Assembly: GCA_022601395.1 (NCBI GenBank) | Contig: JAJACS010000004.1 | Coordinates: 1 to 64,000 of the forward strand | DNA: 64,000 nt | From: Chlamydiia bacterium | GTDB taxonomy: Bacteria > Chlamydiota > Chlamydiia > Chlamydiales > GCA-2402025 | Direction of reading: 5' to 3' | Shown here: positions 18,431 to 26,103 of the stretch, in pieces | Layout of the letters: each line of letters opens with the position of its first letter | Position numbering within the stretch: position 1 is the stretch's first letter | Made by a program: the position numbers and the translations under genes | The notes under the pieces: model-generated | Told to the model about the DNA's origin: nothing | The model's database searches: none | The model's input: only the letters and a program-made list of their open reading frames with translations

Positions 18431-19063
18431 CTATCGTTTTAATTCTTTGCCGTTATTAATCCAGACCTTTACACCTATTGTACCATAAGTTGTCTCTGAT
18501 CTTGCTGTTGCATAGTCAATATCAACTTTTAGTGTGTGTAGAGGAATTCTTCCTTCCTTATACCACTCTGTTCGGGCAATTTCAGCACCACCAACTCTTC
18601 CAGAAAGCTCTACTTTAATTCCGACAGCTCCAGCATCCATTGCAGCTTGTATAGACTTCTTTAGAACTCTTCTAAATGCAACACGTCTTTCGATTTGTTT
18701 AGCAATACCATCAGCTACAAGTTGAGCGTCTAGATCAGGTCTTTTGATCTCTTCAACCTCAATCCAAATCTCTTTTCCTGTTAGTTTTTTCAGTTCTTTT
18801 TTAAGAACATCGATCTCAGCGCCTTTCTTTCCAATAACAAGACCTGGACGAGCAGTATGAATGACAACTTCAATCTTGTCGCTCATTCTTTTGATTTCGA
18901 TCTTTGAAGTTCCTATGCATGAAGATTTCTTCATTAAAAACTTACGTATTTCTAAGTCTTCTTTCAGTAGAACTCCGAACTGCTTCTTATTAGCAAACCA
19001 CTTAGATTTCCACTTTTTACTTAAAACTAACCTAAAACCAATTGGTGATATTTTTTGACCCAT
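18431..19063 (-). CDS. rpsC: 30S ribosomal protein S3
   Basis: 210 residues: MGQKISPIGFRLVLSKKWKSKWFA, a KH domain around IEVVIHTARPGLVIGKKGAEIDVLKKEL, and the C-terminal GRIPLHTLKVDIDYATARSETTYGTIGVKVWINNG. S3 forms part of the mRNA entry and helicase region. Confidence 0.98.
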   Translation of the reverse strand: MGQKISPIGFRLVLSKKWKSKWFANKKQFGVLLKEDLEIRKFLMKKSSCIGTSKIEIKRMSDKIEVVIHTARPGLVIGKKGAEIDVLKKELKKLTGKEIWIEVEEIKRPDLDAQLVADGIAKQIERRVAFRRVLKKSIQAAMDAGAVGIKVELSGRVGGAEIARTEWYKEGRIPLHTLKVDIDYATARSETTYGTIGVKVWINNGKELKR

Positions 19064-19077
19064 CTAATTTCCTTTTA

Positions 19078-19413
19078 CTACCTTTCTGCTACAACAACTG
19101 TGAAGTGACTTGTTCTCTTTAAAACAGGAACTCTACCACCTCTATTTTTAGACTTTGCTCTCTTATGAGTTGGACCTTCATCAACTTTAACTTCTTTTAC
19201 AAAAAGTTTATCTCTCTGAAGGTTGAGCTGTGTCTCTGCATTTGCTACAGCACTATCTAAAGTCTTTTTAATCAGCCTTCCGCCTCTTAAATGGGAGTAT
19301 AAAAGCTGAAGTTTTGCATTTTCTACATTGAGTCCACGTATGATCCCTGCAGCTAGCCTAGCTTTTCTCGGACTGATTCTCACATATTTACTAATCGCTT
19401 TTGCTTCTTTCAT
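19078..19413 (-). CDS. rplV: 50S ribosomal protein L22
   Basis: 111 residues with AISKYVRISPRKARLAAGIIRGLNVENA and KEVKVDEGPTHKRAKSKNRGGRVPVLKRTSHFTVVV, the L22 globular domain and beta-hairpin that lines the exit tunnel. Twelve bases after rpsS. Confidence 0.98.
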   Translation of the reverse strand: MKEAKAISKYVRISPRKARLAAGIIRGLNVENAKLQLLYSHLRGGRLIKKTLDSAVANAETQLNLQRDKLFVKEVKVDEGPTHKRAKSKNRGGRVPVLKRTSHFTVVVAER

Positions 19414-19425
19414 TTCATTTATTCC

Positions 19426-19686
19426 TTACTTTTTAGGATGTCCTTTAAAAGTGCGTGTTGGCGAAAATTCTCCTAGTCTATGGCCTACCATATTTTCTGA
19501 TACGAACACGGAAATAAATTTCTTTCCATTGTGAACATCGAAAGTATGTCCCACCATCTCTGGAAGTATCATTGACCTTCTTGACCAAGTTTTAATTGTT
19601 GTCTTTTTGCCTTCTTCATTTTGCTTTTTAACTTTTGCATGAAGATGGTGATCAACAAAAGGACCCTTTCTTAACGATCTACCCAT
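19426..19686 (-). CDS. rpsS: 30S ribosomal protein S19
   Basis: 86 residues: [47 protein letters not shown] and [21 protein letters not shown]19 pairs with S13 in the small-subunit head. Confidence 0.98.
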   Translation of the reverse strand: MGRSLRKGPFVDHHLHAKVKKQNEEGKKTTIKTWSRRSMILPEMVGHTFDVHNGKKFISVFVSENMVGHRLGEFSPTRTFKGHPKK

Positions 19687-19699
19687 ACTGCTTTATCCT

Positions 19700-20542
19700 T
19701 TATTTCTTCCTACGATCCTTTACGATCAATTTATTACTTTTCTTCTTAGAACGTGTACGCATACCTTTGGTCTGCTTTGCCCATGGAGTTTGTGGTATAT
19801 ATCCATTATGTCTCCCTTCACCACCACCGTGTGGGTGATCAACAGGGTTCATAGCAGTACCTCTAACTGTTGGTCTAAATCCCTTCCAGCGGTTTCTTCC
19901 AGCTTTACCTTCAACTCTTAGAAAATTCTCTGAGTTAGAAAGTACGCCGAAAGTTGCTTTGCAAGTCTCTTTAACCAATCTTACTTCACCAGAAGGCATC
20001 TTAATTGTCGCATAACCATTACTTCTTGCTAGAAGTTGAGCTGATAGACCTGCTGATCTTACAAGAACTCCACCTCTACCTGGATACATTTCAATGTTAT
20101 GTATAACTGAACCTAGTGGCATAGCCTTTAAGCTCATACAGCATCCTGGTTTGAACGGAGATTTATCTCCAGAAACCAAGACATCGCCTTTTTTAATTCC
20201 TTCAGGTGCAAGAATGTATCTCTTTTCACCATCTACATAATGTAAAAGGGCAATATGAGATGATCTGTTTGGATCATACTCTACTGAAGCTACGTTTGCT
20301 TCAATGCCATCTTTATCTCGCTTAAAGTCAATAACTCTGTAAAACCTTTTCGCACCACCACCTCTATGACGGCAAGTAATATGCCCATGGTGGTTTCTAC
20401 CATTTGTACGTCTCTTTGGCTTCAAAAGTGATTTTTCAGGTTTAACTGTAGCTCTTTTTCCGTCGACCTTTGTCAACTGCTTGTTACTTGGCAGTACAAG
20501 TTTTCTTAGTCCGGGTGTAACGGGTCGGAATTTCTTTACCAT
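19700..20542 (-). CDS. rplB: 50S ribosomal protein L2
   Basis: 280 residues. N-terminal [23 protein letters not shown] and the C-terminal [19 protein letters not shown] loop (with the peptidyl-transferase-proximal His) are diagnostic. L2 is required for subunit joining and peptidyl-transferase activity. Confidence 0.99.
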   Translation of the reverse strand: MVKKFRPVTPGLRKLVLPSNKQLTKVDGKRATVKPEKSLLKPKRRTNGRNHHGHITCRHRGGGAKRFYRVIDFKRDKDGIEANVASVEYDPNRSSHIALLHYVDGEKRYILAPEGIKKGDVLVSGDKSPFKPGCCMSLKAMPLGSVIHNIEMYPGRGGVLVRSAGLSAQLLARSNGYATIKMPSGEVRLVKETCKATFGVLSNSENFLRVEGKAGRNRWKGFRPTVRGTAMNPVDHPHGGGEGRHNGYIPQTPWAKQTKGMRTRSKKKSNKLIVKDRRKK

Positions 20543-20563
20543 TTCCTATTCTAGCTCCTCAAT

Positions 20564-20899
20564 TTATACTTGGTCGTCGAGTTCATCGCCTGGCTCAAGA
20601 GTCACAATTGCTTTCTTGAATCCAGATTTAAAACCTACTCTTCCACGAACACGTTTTTTCTTAGGCTTTATTCTAACAGTGTTCACAGACTTCACTTTAA
20701 CTTTTTTCTCTTGGTATATTTGCTCAATCGCTTTAGCAATCTCAACTTTATTCGCTAAGTTATCTACCAAAAACACATACTTAGGCTTATTACACTTCTT
20801 AACGCATGGATTTGATTCCGAATTCTTAAGACCTTGTAGCATTCCAGATTTCTCTGTTATGTAGCGCGATTTAATAACTTTATAAGGGCTCTTATTCAT
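20564..20899 (-). CDS. rplW: 50S ribosomal protein L23
   Basis: 111 residues: VIKSRYITEKSGMLQGL, then PKYVFLVDNLANKVEIAKAIEQIYQEKKVKVKSVNTVRIKPKKKRVRGRVGFKSGFKKAIVTL. L23 is the tunnel-exit docking site for trigger factor and SRP. Starts two bases after rplD ends. Confidence 0.97.
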   Translation of the reverse strand: MNKSPYKVIKSRYITEKSGMLQGLKNSESNPCVKKCNKPKYVFLVDNLANKVEIAKAIEQIYQEKKVKVKSVNTVRIKPKKKRVRGRVGFKSGFKKAIVTLEPGDELDDQV

Positions 20900-20901
20900 A
20901 A

Positions 20902-21552
20902 TTATGCGGATCTCCCAAGTAGTGTCGTTAATTGCTCAAGAGCTGGTTCGAGTAAAATCACATGTTGTGATTTAAGCATCTCGTAGCCATTGATATTTTT
21001 AAGATTTAGAAACTTAGCTTTTTTGATATTTCTTAAGCTTTTTGCCATTGGAAGATAACTTTCAGGATATTCATACTCTGTTAAAAAGAGTACTTTCTTA
21101 TTATCTAGACCAACTTTCTTAAGAAACTCTGCAAAAGTCTTTGTCTTAGGCTCTTTTAGCGCATCATATTTTAAAATGTGCATCTTTTCATCTTTGATAA
21201 GAGTTGTCAAAAGAGATCTTACAGCTTTGTTTCTTTCTTTTTGATTAATTCTAACGTGTTGATTGAATTTTGGCTTTGGACCAAAAACAACCCCTCCCCC
21301 TTTATACTGAGGAGAAGCTAGCGTACCTTGCCTAGCTTTACCTGTTCCTTTTTGAGGGTGTGGCTTAGCGCCACCATGATTTACTTCTGACTTATCCTTA
21401 GTGTTTGCGCTCCATTGTCTTAAATTTGCACGCAAAGCAACAACGTAATCTTTCACCATTTGAGGGTTTGCTTCGCAATCAAGTAAATCATCTTTAAGTT
21501 CTACTTGCTCCACTTCATTACCAGAAAGGTCATATTTTTTAAGCTGAACCAC
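20902..21552 (-). CDS. rplD: 50S ribosomal protein L4
   Basis: 216 residues with the L4 loop motif GGAKPHPQKGTGKARQGTLASPQYKGGGVVFGPKP and the C-terminal domain ending LLGRSA. L4 lines the tunnel constriction; in gamma-proteobacteria it also binds the S10 leader to repress the operon, relevant to the leader at 22279-22398, though partner identity here is unknown. Confidence 0.98.
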   Translation of the reverse strand: MVQLKKYDLSGNEVEQVELKDDLLDCEANPQMVKDYVVALRANLRQWSANTKDKSEVNHGGAKPHPQKGTGKARQGTLASPQYKGGGVVFGPKPKFNQHVRINQKERNKAVRSLLTTLIKDEKMHILKYDALKEPKTKTFAEFLKKVGLDNKKVLFLTEYEYPESYLPMAKSLRNIKKAKFLNLKNINGYEMLKSQHVILLEPALEQLTTLLGRSA

Positions 21553-21574
21553 TTTCTCTTTCTCCCTTTAGCAA

Positions 21575-22228
21575 TTACGCTTGTTTATGTGCTTTTTTCA
21601 CTGATTTGCGGACAAAAATAATGCCATTCCTTGGTCCAGGAACAGCACCCTTAACTAATAGCAAATGCTTCTCAGTATCAACTCTTACAATATGTAAGCA
21701 CTCTGCTGTAACTTTATCGTCACCCATATGTCCAGGCATTTTCAGATTTTTAAATGTTCTACCTGGTGTAGATCTCATCCCCGTTGAACCAGCGTGTCTA
21801 TGGAAGCCAGATCCGTGAGCTGCAGGACCACCTTTAAAGCCATGACGTTTCATAACCCCTTGGTATCCCTTACCCTTACTTGTTCCTGACACATCAACAA
21901 ACTTTGCGTCTTGAAAGTAGTCTACATTGAGAGATTGACCCACTTCATATGAAGAAACATCTTCAACACGCGACTCAAAAACAACCTTTGTAGGCTCAAC
22001 CTTCTTAGATGCAAAATGACCTTGCAAAGGTTTTGATAAATTTTTCTTTCTCGAAGCTGGCAGTGTGATGCCACCCATTTGAAGTGCGTTATAGCCTTCT
22101 TTTTCTTTCGTTTTAACTTGAGTGATGACGTTTGGTTCAAGCTCTAAAACAGTACATACGACTGCTTGTCCGCTTTCATCAAAGATTTTTGTCATTCCTT
22201 TTTTTCGACCGGCGAATTTAAGAGACAT
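21575..22228 (-). CDS. rplC: 50S ribosomal protein L3
   Basis: 217 residues starting MSLKFAGRKKGMTKIFDESGQAVVCTVLEL, with DVSGTSKGKGYQGVMKRHGFKGGPAAHGSGFHRHAGSTG, the L3 signature near the peptidyl-transferase centre. It is the first gene of the block; rpsJ (S10) is not upstream, as I recall for other chlamydiae where it sits with fusA. AAGGAAGAAG precedes the ATG as ribosome site. Confidence 0.99.
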   Translation of the reverse strand: MSLKFAGRKKGMTKIFDESGQAVVCTVLELEPNVITQVKTKEKEGYNALQMGGITLPASRKKNLSKPLQGHFASKKVEPTKVVFESRVEDVSSYEVGQSLNVDYFQDAKFVDVSGTSKGKGYQGVMKRHGFKGGPAAHGSGFHRHAGSTGMRSTPGRTFKNLKMPGHMGDDKVTAECLHIVRVDTEKHLLLVKGAVPGPRNGIIFVRKSVKKAHKQA

Positions 22229-22278
22229 CTCTTCTTCCTTTACACTTGGTTCTATCGAACTATTCTTTATGGGTTCTT

Positions 22279-22398
22279 AACTGAAGATTTGACTTGCACA
22301 ACTCTTGCAGTTCAATATTAAGCTTTAAACTGAGAGTAATCGCTAATTAAACCTTTTAGCCATTAGGCTAAAGCGAACAGGCTATCAAATCTTCGGTT
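22279..22398 (-). promoter_or_regulatory. Structured 5' leader upstream of rplC (three-way junction candidate)
   Basis: A 14-bp closing helix joins 22279-22292 to 22385-22398 (one G-U wobble, ten consecutive Watson-Crick pairs in the core). Inside it are two hairpins. One is at 22355-22372: TTTAGCC / GGCTAAA, seven perfect pairs with an ATTA loop. The other is at 22301-22337: ACTCT+CAGTT paired with AACTG+AGAGT and a 2-nt bulge. Together they make a ~120-nt three-way junction ending 50 bases before the rplC start, transcribed on the minus strand. The position fits a ribosomal-protein autoregulatory leader. The fold was made by eye; no known leader class is recognised. Confidence 0.5.
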
Positions 22399-22452
22399 TT
22401 CCTACAATCAAAATATATTAATTGGGAATCAGCTACTTAAAGTAGGCTAACG

Positions 22453-22482
22453 ATGATAAACCCCGCACTCCCATTTATGCAA
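22453..22482 (-). promoter_or_regulatory. Putative promoter for the rplC-rplQ block
   Basis: Minus-strand TTGCAT (22477-22482) and TATCAT (22453-22458) separated by 18 bp resemble sigma-70-type -35 and -10 boxes. Transcription would start near 22446, giving a leader of about 220 nt that contains the junction at 22279-22398. A short inverted repeat (AGCTAC/GTAGGCT, 22431-22448) overlaps the predicted start. Confidence 0.45.
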
Positions 22483-22513
22483 GCTTTATCTATAGAGATA
22501 TTTGAAAAATAGC

Positions 22514-22660
22514 TCAAAACTTAGCTAACTGTTCTTTGATCTTCTTAAACTGCTTTGCATTTGAATGCGTCGACAGTTGTGAGATGAAAAATAACGCAAC
22601 CATCATCACAAAAAGAAAAACAATAATAAAATATTCTCTTAAAAATATACGTTTTTTCAT
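22514..22660 (-). CDS. 48-residue single-pass membrane peptide
   Basis: Short frame of 48 codons plus stop. It starts at ATG 22660, which overlaps the TGA of the upstream 241-residue gene in an ATGA quadruplet, an arrangement typical of coupled translation. The peptide has a basic start (MKKRIFLREY), one hydrophobic helix (residues ~11-27, FIIVFLFVMMVALFFIS) and a basic tail with several Lys (KQFKKIKEQLAK). No family is recognised. The coupling and the membrane-peptide layout argue that it is expressed. It could alternatively be a chance frame after the stop. Confidence 0.6.
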   Translation of the reverse strand: MKKRIFLREYFIIVFLFVMMVALFFISQLSTHSNAKQFKKIKEQLAKF

Positions 22661-23382
22661 ACAAACTGACTCTGGTTAGAGTTTAAACTCGTCCTTATCC
22701 AAGATATCTTTCTTGCACTTGCCCTAAACACAGACACCGCCTCATCCCCAAATGTGCGTACTCCAAGAAAGATAAAGTAGCAAATTAAGCTTGCTGCAAT
22801 CGCCCCCGACATACAAGTCGATCCAGTAGCAAAAGCTGTTAGAGAGAGCGCTGAAAATGTCATATAGGATAAATTGACTGTGAAATCTGCAATAGATGTA
22901 AGCTCTTTTCCGCCTTGAAACATCCGGGAGCTGTAATCTAAATCCTTTAACAGAGAATCTTGATGGCTTTCCGAAATACTTTTTACACTTTTACAAAGCC
23001 AAAACCCGTAACTCAATACATACAATAGATCTGCTGTAGCAGACAGATAAGGGAAGGGCATTATCGCAGCACCAGTGATTTTACTACTTCCAAGCCAATC
23101 AATAAATTTGAAGATATTGGCTGTAGCAAATGATACGCAGCATAAAAAGTCATGATTAGTCACTTCACGGTCTGCAAAGCTAAAAGTAAAATCTTTATTT
23201 TCATCACTAGAAAAGACATATTCCGCAATTTCTTTCACACTCATTACAACATACCCCGTCCACATAGCTCCTAGACACAAATCAAAAGGTTCTGAAACCA
23301 CATTTCTTGCATATTGAATAGCCCTACTTGAAAAAGTAGGGCTAAGTAGACTTTGTTGACTTGAGAGTTGTATCGTGCTCAC
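22657..23382 (-). CDS. Inclusion-membrane-like protein, third tandem member
   Basis: 241 residues. The last part (about 170-215: SYMTFSALSLTAFATG...GAIAASLICYFIFLGV) is a bilobed hydrophobic domain, the layout of chlamydial inclusion-membrane (Inc) proteins. Other hydrophobic stretches occur near residues 35-50 and 85-135. By eye its pattern follows the two upstream genes (a central hydrophobic helix pair, then a polar segment, then the bilobed domain). It starts 11 bp after the upstream gene and overlaps the 48-residue gene. It lies where C. trachomatis has the Inc gene CT529, between fmt and rplC. Function unknown; T3 secretion to the host vacuole membrane is inferred. Confidence 0.6.
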   Translation of the reverse strand: MSTIQLSSQQSLLSPTFSSRAIQYARNVVSEPFDLCLGAMWTGYVVMSVKEIAEYVFSSDENKDFTFSFADREVTNHDFLCCVSFATANIFKFIDWLGSSKITGAAIMPFPYLSATADLLYVLSYGFWLCKSVKSISESHQDSLLKDLDYSSRMFQGGKELTSIADFTVNLSYMTFSALSLTAFATGSTCMSGAIAASLICYFIFLGVRTFGDEAVSVFRASARKISWIRTSLNSNQSQFV

Positions 23383-23393
23383 AATATACCTGC

Positions 23394-24215
23394 TTAAGCA
23401 GCTGGCATTTTTTGAGCTGTATGACGCTGCCAGAAATTCGCTTCCTGATCCTTAGCATGCATCATAAACTTACCACATACACCTGCAGTAGAAAGAGCAA
23501 GGAATGCCCACGGGCCTCCAATAGCAGCTCCTGCTTGTGCTGCAGTCCAACCTGAAGCAATCATTCCAGCCTTAAAGAGACCAAGTGAACACATCGCAAT
23601 AGCACAAACATCTCTCATGCAATCCCACCACTTGTTGTCAATTCTGGCTTCAACGTGCTTCTTTTGGAACTCAACAGCAGTCGCCTTATCCAATACCCTC
23701 GAATCTACAACAGTAAGGTCTTTCTCTCTAAGCTTTGCTATATCAACTGTTAAGTTGTATGCAGAATTAGATAGTCCATAGAATCCAGCAGCGTCTTTAA
23801 GGGGGCCAATATACTTCATTGCGCTGTTATACGTTGCATCTGCAACCTCAACAGCACCAAATGACCTAGCTCCAACAAAGGCATCCACCCAGTCACCAAA
23901 TACGTAACAAATATCGCCAGCAAGATTTCTTATGTCCTTACCGCCGTTATACAAAGTTTCTGCAAGCTTAACAGAACCCTTGAGAGCACCTGGAAAAGCA
24001 AGAAACTTCTTAGCATTATTTAATTGAGTAGAAGCATTGTCAAGAACGTCTACTTTTTCCGAACCCCAAAGCCTAGGAAGATGCGCACTTATAAATGTAG
24101 CATTCTTCAAAGCTTCCATAGAGTATTTAAATTTATCTCCAAACCAGTTGTTAAGCTCATTTGTAAAATCCAAAGGAGTTTGATCGATTTCTTGTCCTGA
24201 TATTGCTGTTGTCAT
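23394..24215 (-). CDS. Inclusion-membrane-like protein, second tandem member
   Basis: 273 residues from ATG 24215, chosen because AAAGGAG sits just upstream and the longer in-frame start (24284) would overlap the previous gene. Residues ~197-250 hold a bilobed hydrophobic domain (VCAIAMCSLGLFKAG...GAAIGGPWAFLALSTAGVCG) preceded by an aromatic NKWWD motif that mirrors RNFWN in the upstream paralogue. The N-terminal 190 residues are moderately helical, with FGDWVDAFVGARSF resembling VGDFAGSIRALRAL upstream. No enzymatic motif. Probably a paralogue in a tandem array; syntenic with CT529 as recalled. Confidence 0.65.
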   Translation of the reverse strand: MTTAISGQEIDQTPLDFTNELNNWFGDKFKYSMEALKNATFISAHLPRLWGSEKVDVLDNASTQLNNAKKFLAFPGALKGSVKLAETLYNGGKDIRNLAGDICYVFGDWVDAFVGARSFGAVEVADATYNSAMKYIGPLKDAAGFYGLSNSAYNLTVDIAKLREKDLTVVDSRVLDKATAVEFQKKHVEARIDNKWWDCMRDVCAIAMCSLGLFKAGMIASGWTAAQAGAAIGGPWAFLALSTAGVCGKFMMHAKDQEANFWQRHTAQKMPAA

Positions 24216-24226
24216 AGTAATCTCCT

Positions 24227-25003
24227 TTAAATTTTTGCTTGTTTCATTTGTGGATGGGACGCGTTCATAGCATTGAGCTGGCAAGTTCTATAGAAAGAAA
24301 CCATTCTAGATCCGAGTAATGATGCAGATGCCACAGCTACAACAGCAGGATAAGCTCCCATACCAACAGAAACTCCTAGTGCGCTAAGAGCAATAATTGA
24401 AACATGCATCCCCGCATTCCAGAAATTTCTTGATTCTTCATAAGGTCTTTTAACATTTTGAAGATCAGGATTTAAACCATCTGATTGTGAAGGAGCTGTA
24501 TCATATACAATATCATAAAGCTTAGAGCTTGAACCGATAAGTGATCCGCATGATCCAATTTTATTTAGAGATTCCAATTCAGCTGGACCTACATTAACAT
24601 TCAAAGCTCTTAGAGCTCTAATTGATCCTGCAAAATCACCTACTGTAGAACCGATATGAGCAACAAGCTTACGTACTTGATTCGCAACTTCAATCAAGGC
24701 AACAGAGCCATTCATCCAACCAGAGACTTTCTTACAAACTTTACCAGTAGCTTCTGGAAGCTCTATTAAATCTTGCATGAAGAATACTAGATCTTCTGCA
24801 TCAGTAAGCTTAGACAAACCTGTTGTTAAAGCTCCGAGAGACGCAGTAGTTACCCCTGCAATTGTATCTGATAGTTCAAGCATTGCTTTCGGAACACCTA
24901 CTACAAATGCCTGTCTGTTACTTGCTACTTCTTTAAAATAATCTACAAAACCATAATTCTCTGCGCTATCTAGAGCGGCCTGCTCAACCGTTGAAACTGC
25001 CAT
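24227..25003 (-). CDS. Inclusion-membrane-like protein, first tandem member
   Basis: 258 residues, first of the tandem array. Residues ~198-240 form a bilobed hydrophobic domain (GMHVSIIALSALGVSVGMGAYPAVVAVASASLLGS), preceded by ESRNFWNA. The N-terminal half has two mildly hydrophobic helices (AFVVGVPKAMLELSDTIAGVTTASLGAL). It has no signal peptide, as expected for a T3-secreted Inc protein. A promoter-like sequence lies about 40 bp upstream. The stop overlaps the ribosome site of the next gene. The Inc-like label rests on architecture and position, not on recognisable identity. Confidence 0.65.
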   Translation of the reverse strand: MAVSTVEQAALDSAENYGFVDYFKEVASNRQAFVVGVPKAMLELSDTIAGVTTASLGALTTGLSKLTDAEDLVFFMQDLIELPEATGKVCKKVSGWMNGSVALIEVANQVRKLVAHIGSTVGDFAGSIRALRALNVNVGPAELESLNKIGSCGSLIGSSSKLYDIVYDTAPSQSDGLNPDLQNVKRPYEESRNFWNAGMHVSIIALSALGVSVGMGAYPAVVAVASASLLGSRMVSFYRTCQLNAMNASHPQMKQAKI

Positions 25004-25043
25004 GTACTACTCCTATTTCGAAATTTCATTAAAATCACCAGAG

Positions 25044-25072
25044 AGTATAGTGTAGTACGTGTATTAAGTAAA
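25044..25072 (-). promoter_or_regulatory. Putative promoter of the tandem Inc-like genes
   Basis: Minus-strand TTTACT (25067-25072) and TATACT (25044-25049) are separated by exactly 17 bp. The -10 box matches five of six consensus bases. The start codon is at 25003, so the leader would be about 35 nt. The position supports separate transcription of 22514-25003 from fmt. Confidence 0.6.
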
Positions 25073-25139
25073 TAAAGGTATAATTTTAGATTAAGAAAAA
25101 GTAAATATTTAAATAAGTGTTTTCTGCAAGTGCCTACAG

Positions 25140-26078
25140 CTAGGCGAGAGAAGGTTTAGAATAACCTCTTACAAACTCAAGTGCGCCTACAGCCTTCTTC
25201 CCTTCAAGCTGAACTTCAAGAAGCTCTACAGCACTATCCTTTGCCTTTATGATAAAACCATTTTGATCAAAATGCAAAACTGTACCTGAGGGAGCATCTG
25301 AAGCATCTTCGAACAGTCTTGCCTTCTTAATTTTTAAACGTTTTTTTTGATCATTCATAATTAAAAAACAGTAAGCTCCAGGATAGGGACTTACCCCTCT
25401 TATAAGGTTGTGAATGCTAAGAGCTTCTTTATCCCAGTTAACCTCACACTCTTCTACAGATATTTTAGATGCATAAGTAACTTTTGACTCATCTTGAGGC
25501 ACCTTTTTGACAACACCTTCTTTGAAATCACCTATAGTCTTTATGAGACCATCTATCCCTAACTTTTCAATTTTTTTCTCTAAATCGCCAACATTCATAT
25601 CTATAGTAATAGGGGTCTTCAACACATTATAGACATCTCCAGCATCAAGAGCTAAGACCATTTCCATAATAGACACACCTGACTCAAGATCACCATTAAT
25701 AATAGCTCTATGCATTGGAGCTGCCCCTCTGTGCCTTGGCAGAAGACTTGCATGCACATTAACGCAGGCAACTTTAGGGATGTCTAAAATATTTTGTTTG
25801 ACTATTTCGCCATAAGCAACAACGATGAATAAATCAGCTTCATAAGCTTTGAGCTTTTCAGCATATTCATCTGTAGAGACTTTGTGAGGCTGAAGAATTT
25901 CGATTTCAGGAAAACTCTCTTGAACAAAAGACTTTACAGGAGGAGGCAGCATTTTCTGCGACCGACCTTTCTTTTTATCTGGTTTTGTTACAACACAAAC
26001 GACTTCAATACGACGGTCTAAAAGACCCTTTAGAATATTGGCCGCAATCTGAGGCGTGCCAAAAAAAACTACTTTCAT
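25140..26078 (-). CDS. fmt: Methionyl-tRNA formyltransferase
   Basis: 312 residues. It formylates initiator Met-tRNA with 10-formyl-THF. The formyltransferase core shows VVFFGTPQIAANIL at the start and the catalytic NVHASLLPRHRGAAPMHRAIINGD segment (Asn, His), with the C-terminal OB-like tRNA-binding domain from about residue 210 (KISVEECEVNWDKEALSIHNLIRGVSPYPGAYCF). Downstream of lpxA in the same order as in C. trachomatis (CT530). Confidence 0.97.
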   Translation of the reverse strand: MKVVFFGTPQIAANILKGLLDRRIEVVCVVTKPDKKKGRSQKMLPPPVKSFVQESFPEIEILQPHKVSTDEYAEKLKAYEADLFIVVAYGEIVKQNILDIPKVACVNVHASLLPRHRGAAPMHRAIINGDLESGVSIMEMVLALDAGDVYNVLKTPITIDMNVGDLEKKIEKLGIDGLIKTIGDFKEGVVKKVPQDESKVTYASKISVEECEVNWDKEALSIHNLIRGVSPYPGAYCFLIMNDQKKRLKIKKARLFEDASDAPSGTVLHFDQNGFIIKAKDSAVELLEVQLEGKKAVGALEFVRGYSKPSLA

Positions 26079-26103
26079 GAAATAAAATTTACTAATTCAC
26101 ATG

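Noticed and set aside
20481-20864. 127-residue plus-strand frame across the rplB/rplW boundary
   Set aside because: Antisense to two certain ribosomal genes; no conserved motif.
22279-22398. The 120-nt fold considered as a 5S rRNA or tRNA-like gene
   Set aside because: No 5S consensus loops, no T-loop or anticodon arm, and no rRNA genes next to it; a leader fits better.
24216-24284. Longer N-terminus for the second tandem Inc-like protein
   Set aside because: It would overlap the preceding gene by 58 bases, while AAAGGAG fits the start at 24215.
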